From contig NZ_CP034998.1 in assembly GCF_002531755.2 (NCBI RefSeq), forward strand, positions 248,001 through 312,000: a DNA stretch of 64,000 bases, given 5' to 3'. The notes under the pieces were generated by a model. That model saw nothing but the letters and a program-made list of their open reading frames with translations. It was not told the DNA's origin and did no database searches. Of the stretch, positions 60,578-64,000 are shown in pieces (the stretch's first letter is position 1; each line of letters begins with the position of its first letter). The position numbers and the translations under genes were made by a program. Source of the stretch: Rhizobium acidisoli. Its GTDB lineage: Bacteria > Pseudomonadota > Alphaproteobacteria > Rhizobiales > Rhizobiaceae.

Positions 60578-62869
60578 ATGGATATGAACGAAATCAAAGA
60601 GATCTTTTTCCAGGAGTGCGAGGAACAGCTCGCCGAGCTGGAATCCGGTCTTCTGAAAATGAATGATGGCGATCGCGATCCGGAAACCGTCAATGCGGTG
60701 TTCCGTGCCGTGCATTCGATCAAGGGTGGCGCCGGCGCCTTCGGCCTTGATGATCTGGTCGCCTTCGCCCATGTTTTCGAGACCACTCTCGATTGCGTTC
60801 GATCCAATAAGCTCGAGCCGACCCAGGACGTCCTGAAGGTGATGCTGAAGTCGGCCGACGTGCTCGCCGACCTGACGAATGCTGCGCGCGACGGCGGCAG
60901 CGTCGATGAAAGCCGCAGCCGCGGTCTCGTCAAGGAGCTCGAGGCGCTGGCCAATGGCGAATTGCCGTCTCCCTCGGCAGCCGCCGAGGCTCCGGCGCCC
61001 AAGGCCGCCGCAAAGCCCGTAGCCGCCGCTCCGGCGCCGGCTCCCAAGCCGACCGACGACAGCGGCTTCCAGCCGGTCCCCTTTTCCTTCGACGATTTTG
61101 GCGGCGAAGGCGACGCGGGCTCCGGCATGCCGGCCTATGAAATCATCTTCAAGCCGCGCTACGAACTCTATTCCAAGGGCAATGACGCCACGCTGCTGCT
61201 GCGCGACCTTTCGCGCCTCGGCGAGATGACCATCTTTTGCAATAGCGATGAACTGCCGGGCCTCGATGAGCTCGATCCGGAAGGCGCTTATTTCTTCTGG
61301 AATATCACGATCAAGACGGACAAGGGCGAGGACGCCATTCGCACCGTCTTCGAATTCGCCGAATGGGATTGCGAATTGACGGTGAAGCCGGTCGAGGAAG
61401 CAAGGGCTGAGGCGACCAGCAACGACGAACTGCCGATGGTGCCGGTTCCCTTCGATCTGTCGATCCTGGACGAAGCAGGTGCTGCCGAAGACGTTTCCGG
61501 CACTGCCGCAGCCGAGGCCGCCGCCGCTGTTGCCGCTGCCGAAACCGCCTCCAACGTAACGCAGATGGCAGCCGCTGCCGCCCGCGTCGAAAAGAAGGAA
61601 TCGGCAGCCGCCGCAGCCGCCGCTGCAAGTGCCGCAGCCGCCCAGAACAATGCCGCCGGCGCCGGCCAGACGATCCGCGTCGATCTCGACCGCGTCGACC
61701 GCCTGATCAACCTCGTCGGCGAGCTGGTCATCAACCAGGCGATGCTGTCGCAGAGCGTCATCGAGAACGACACGACCGGCACCTCCTCGATCAATATGGG
61801 CCTGGAAGAGCTGCAGCAGCTCACCCGCGAGATCCAGGACTCGGTCATGGCGATCCGCGCCCAGCCGGTGAAGCCGGTGTTCCAGCGCATGTCGCGTATC
61901 GTCCGCGAAATCGCCGACATGACCGGCAAGTCGATCCGTCTGATCACCGAAGGTGAAAACACCGAAGTCGACAAGACGGTCATCGACAAGCTGGCCGAGC
62001 CGCTGACCCACATGATCCGCAATGCCGTCGACCACGGCATTGAAACGCCTGAAAAGCGCGCCGCCGCCGGCAAGAACACCGAAGGCACGGTCCGCCTGAC
62101 CGCCAAGCACCGTTCAGGACGCATCCTGATCGAGCTTGCCGACGACGGCGCCGGCATCAATCGCGAGAAGGTCCGCCAGAAGGCGATAGACAACGACCTC
62201 ATCCCGGCCGATTCCAACCTGTCGGACGAGGAGATCGACAACCTAATCTTCCTGCCGGGCTTCTCGACGGCCGACAAGATCTCCGACATCTCCGGCCGCG
62301 GCGTCGGCATGGACGTCGTCAAGCGTTCGATCCAGGCGCTCGGCGGCCGCATCAACATCACCTCGAAGCCCGGCCACGGCTCGGTCTTCACTATGAGCCT
62401 GCCGCTGACGCTCGCCGTCCTCGACGGCATGGTGGTCACCGTCGCCGGCCAGACGCTGGTCGTGCCGCTGACCGCGATCGTCGAAACCCTGCAGCCGGAA
62501 GCCTCGGCGATCCACTCCTTCGGTGCGAACCACCGGCTGATCTCGATCCGCAACAGCTTCTGCCCGCTGGTCGATGTCGGCCGCATCCTGAACTTCCGCG
62601 CGACCCAGGCCAACCCGGTCGAGGGCGTGGCGCTTCTGGTGGAATCCGAAGGCGGCGGCCAGCGCGCCCTGATGGTCGATGCCATCCAGGGCCAGCGCCA
62701 GGTGGTCATCAAGAGCCTGGAAGCCAACTACACCCATGTGCCGGGCATTGCCGCCGCCACCATTCTCGGCGACGGGCGCGTCGCTCTCATTCTCGATGTC
62801 GACGCGGTTGTCGGCGCCTCGCGCGGCCAGTCGCTCAAAGCAGAAATGTCGTTAGCAGCGGTAGGGTAA
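60578..62869 (+). CDS. cheA: Chemotaxis histidine kinase CheA
   Basis: A 763-residue kinase. The Hpt domain has the phospho-accepting His46 in [16 protein letters not shown] long P2 region and an Ala-rich linker (about 300-360) follow. The dimerisation helix begins [22 protein letters not shown], and the ATPase boxes are [11 protein letters not shown] (N), LADDGAGIN (G1) and [13 protein letters not shown] (G2). The C-terminal CheW-like domain ends with the [14 protein letters not shown] and LILDVDAVV segments. It phosphorylates CheY and CheB. cheW follows after 4 bp. Confidence 0.97.
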   Translation: MDMNEIKEIFFQECEEQLAELESGLLKMNDGDRDPETVNAVFRAVHSIKGGAGAFGLDDLVAFAHVFETTLDCVRSNKLEPTQDVLKVMLKSADVLADLTNAARDGGSVDESRSRGLVKELEALANGELPSPSAAAEAPAPKAAAKPVAAAPAPAPKPTDDSGFQPVPFSFDDFGGEGDAGSGMPAYEIIFKPRYELYSKGNDATLLLRDLSRLGEMTIFCNSDELPGLDELDPEGAYFFWNITIKTDKGEDAIRTVFEFAEWDCELTVKPVEEARAEATSNDELPMVPVPFDLSILDEAGAAEDVSGTAAAEAAAAVAAAETASNVTQMAAAAARVEKKESAAAAAAAASAAAAQNNAAGAGQTIRVDLDRVDRLINLVGELVINQAMLSQSVIENDTTGTSSINMGLEELQQLTREIQDSVMAIRAQPVKPVFQRMSRIVREIADMTGKSIRLITEGENTEVDKTVIDKLAEPLTHMIRNAVDHGIETPEKRAAAGKNTEGTVRLTAKHRSGRILIELADDGAGINREKVRQKAIDNDLIPADSNLSDEEIDNLIFLPGFSTADKISDISGRGVGMDVVKRSIQALGGRINITSKPGHGSVFTMSLPLTLAVLDGMVVTVAGQTLVVPLTAIVETLQPEASAIHSFGANHRLISIRNSFCPLVDVGRILNFRATQANPVEGVALLVESEGGGQRALMVDAIQGQRQVVIKSLEANYTHVPGIAAATILGDGRVALILDVDAVVGASRGQSLKAEMSLAAVG

Positions 62870-62873
62870 GGGA

Positions 62874-63341
62874 ATGTCGTACGCCGTAAAAAATCTGAAC
62901 GAGGGGGATCGCGAGCTGATCGCGTTCCGCATCGGGGATCAGGAATTTTGCGTGAACATCATGTCGGTTCGTGAGATCCGGGGCTGGACCCCGGCGACCA
63001 CGATGCCGCACTCGCCTGGTTATATGCTCGGTGTCATCAACCTGCGCGGTGCGGTGCTGCCGATCATCGACCTTGCCGCCCGGCTCGGCATGAAGCCGGC
63101 CGACCCGACGGCCCGTCATGTCATCATCGTCGCCCAGGTGCGGCGCAAGGTCGTCGGCCTCCTGGTCGACGCCGTGTCCGATATCCTGACGGTGACCGAC
63201 GAAACCATCCAGCCGACGCCCGAGATTTCCACCGAGCTCGAACGTCAATTTGCCCGCGGCATTCTTGCCATCGACAAGCGTATGATCTGCCTGATCGAAC
63301 TCGAATCCCTCTTTCCCGAGACCGAAAGCGAAGCCGCATGA
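62874..63341 (+). CDS. cheW: Chemotaxis coupling protein CheW
   Basis: A 155-residue coupling protein with two SH3-like lobes. It shows [46 protein letters not shown] and [12 protein letters not shown], then [16 protein letters not shown]. It links chemoreceptors to CheA. It overlaps cheR by ATGA at its end. Confidence 0.97.
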   Translation: MSYAVKNLNEGDRELIAFRIGDQEFCVNIMSVREIRGWTPATTMPHSPGYMLGVINLRGAVLPIIDLAARLGMKPADPTARHVIIVAQVRRKVVGLLVDAVSDILTVTDETIQPTPEISTELERQFARGILAIDKRMICLIELESLFPETESEAA

Positions 63342-64000
63342 ACGCAATGGGCGCAAAAGATCAGAGACAGGGATCCGACGAGGTCTTGGCGAGCGGAGAA
63401 TATCCGCTGACGCGCCGCGACCTCACGGAGATCGCCGCGATGATCTATTCGGATGCCGGCATCTTCCTCAACGAGACGAAGGCGTCTCTGGTCTATTCGC
63501 GCCTGTCGAAGCATATCCGCAATCTCGGCCTGTCCGGCTTCCGGGAATATTGCGAGCTCGTCGCTTCTCCGGCGGGTGCGGCGCCGCGCCGCGAGATGCT
63601 GTCGCATCTGACGACCAATTTTACCCGCTTCTTCCGCGAAAACCATCATTTCGACCACCTGCGCGACCATGTCCTGCCCGAGCTTCTGCAGCGGGCGAAA
63701 TCGGGCGGCAGGGTGCGCATCTGGTCGGCCGCTTCCTCCGACGGGCAGGAACCCTATTCGATCGCGCTGACCGTTCTGTCGCTGATGCCGAATGTCGCCG
63801 ATTACGACTTCAAGATCCTGGCGACCGACATCGACCCGAAGATCCTGGCGATCGCCCGGGCTGGCGCCTATGACGAAAACGCGCTCGAAACCGTTTCGCC
63901 CGCCATGCGCAAGCAATGGTTCAGCGAAGTCGAGATCCAGGGCCGCAGGAAGTTCCAAGTCGACGACCGCGTCAAGCGGCTGATCACCTACAACGAGCTG
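63338..64000 (+). CDS. cheR: Chemotaxis methyltransferase CheR, cut by the window end
   Basis: 221 codons from ATG 63338 to the window edge, without a stop. The N-terminal helical domain ([39 protein letters not shown]) is followed by the methyltransferase fold: [13 protein letters not shown], then [18 protein letters not shown] as the SAM-binding loop and [17 protein letters not shown]. It methylates chemoreceptor glutamates. The usual loop wording is SAGCSTGEEPYS; here the Cys is Ser and the following residues vary slightly. Confidence 0.95.
   Translation, partial: MNAMGAKDQRQGSDEVLASGEYPLTRRDLTEIAAMIYSDAGIFLNETKASLVYSRLSKHIRNLGLSGFREYCELVASPAGAAPRREMLSHLTTNFTRFFRENHHFDHLRDHVLPELLQRAKSGGRVRIWSAASSDGQEPYSIALTVLSLMPNVADYDFKILATDIDPKILAIARAGAYDENALETVSPAMRKQWFSEVEIQGRRKFQVDDRVKRLITYNEL

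Overview
The window looks like a piece of an alphaproteobacterial chromosome from the Rhizobium leguminosarum/etli group. The evidence is the infA-maf-yacG order next to a tRNA-Phe gene, a che operon ordered MCP-cheS-cheY1-cheA-cheW-cheR, paired Ku genes, RIME-type palindromic repeats, high GC, and many sugar-alcohol, two-component and polysaccharide genes. The assignment is inferred from gene content and order; no database search was possible.

Layout. 1-1.8 kb: end of a UPF0262 gene, a low-molecular-weight phosphatase-like protein, infA, maf and yacG. 2.0-2.5 kb: tRNA-Phe(GAA) followed by an IS3-family remnant. 2.45-9.35 kb: the most unusual segment. It holds a type I secretion ABC protein and HlyD adaptor downstream of a glycine-rich acidic protein, a divergent gene for a protein with four ~63-residue Gly-rich repeats, and an orphan LuxR-type regulator. 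The two Gly-rich proteins share a motif and are candidate non-RTX cargo. 9.5-11.6 kb: a membrane diguanylate cyclase. 12.2-30.1 kb: a large polyol/ketose catabolic locus. Its minus arm encodes an ABC transporter plus an SDR. Its plus arm encodes a ketose 3-epimerase-like protein, a ROK regulator, a PfkB kinase, a PF08013 (GatZ/KbaZ-like) protein, two polyol dehydrogenases, a class I aldolase, a Gfo/Idh enzyme, a second PfkB kinase, a SmoS-like sorbitol dehydrogenase and a zinc dehydrogenase. A LacI regulator closes it. 30.3-36.0 kb: a lipase-like protein and surface-polysaccharide genes (acyltransferase, beta-helix protein, O-antigen-ligase-like protein). 36.4-39.2 kb: two convergent Ku genes with small stress-type genes and OsmC. 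39.4-43.6 kb: an FAD protein, an EamA transporter and a VOC-esterase fusion. 43.6-50.7 kb: a cluster of histidine kinases, single-domain receivers and a LuxR protein. 50.9-57.8 kb: fused SecDF, a CPA2 antiporter, a small HTH protein and a GT39 glycosyltransferase. 58.2 kb to the end: the che operon, with cheR cut by the window edge.

How the parts may work together. In the polyol locus, imported sugar alcohol would be oxidised by the dehydrogenases, phosphorylated by PfkB kinases and converted by the PF08013 protein and/or the aldolase to glycolytic intermediates. ROK and LacI regulators would control the two halves. Two good GGAAC-N16-CGTT matches, before ku at 36452 and before the small gene at 11980, plus a weaker one before the second ku cluster, suggest control by the EcfG/RpoE2 general stress sigma factor. 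Repeats of the RIME and related classes abut stop codons at several gene ends.

The best candidate for an undescribed system is the 2.45-9.35 kb secretion locus: repeat-protein cargo lacking RTX motifs, served by an ABC ATPase whose signature motif and Walker B glutamate are both altered.
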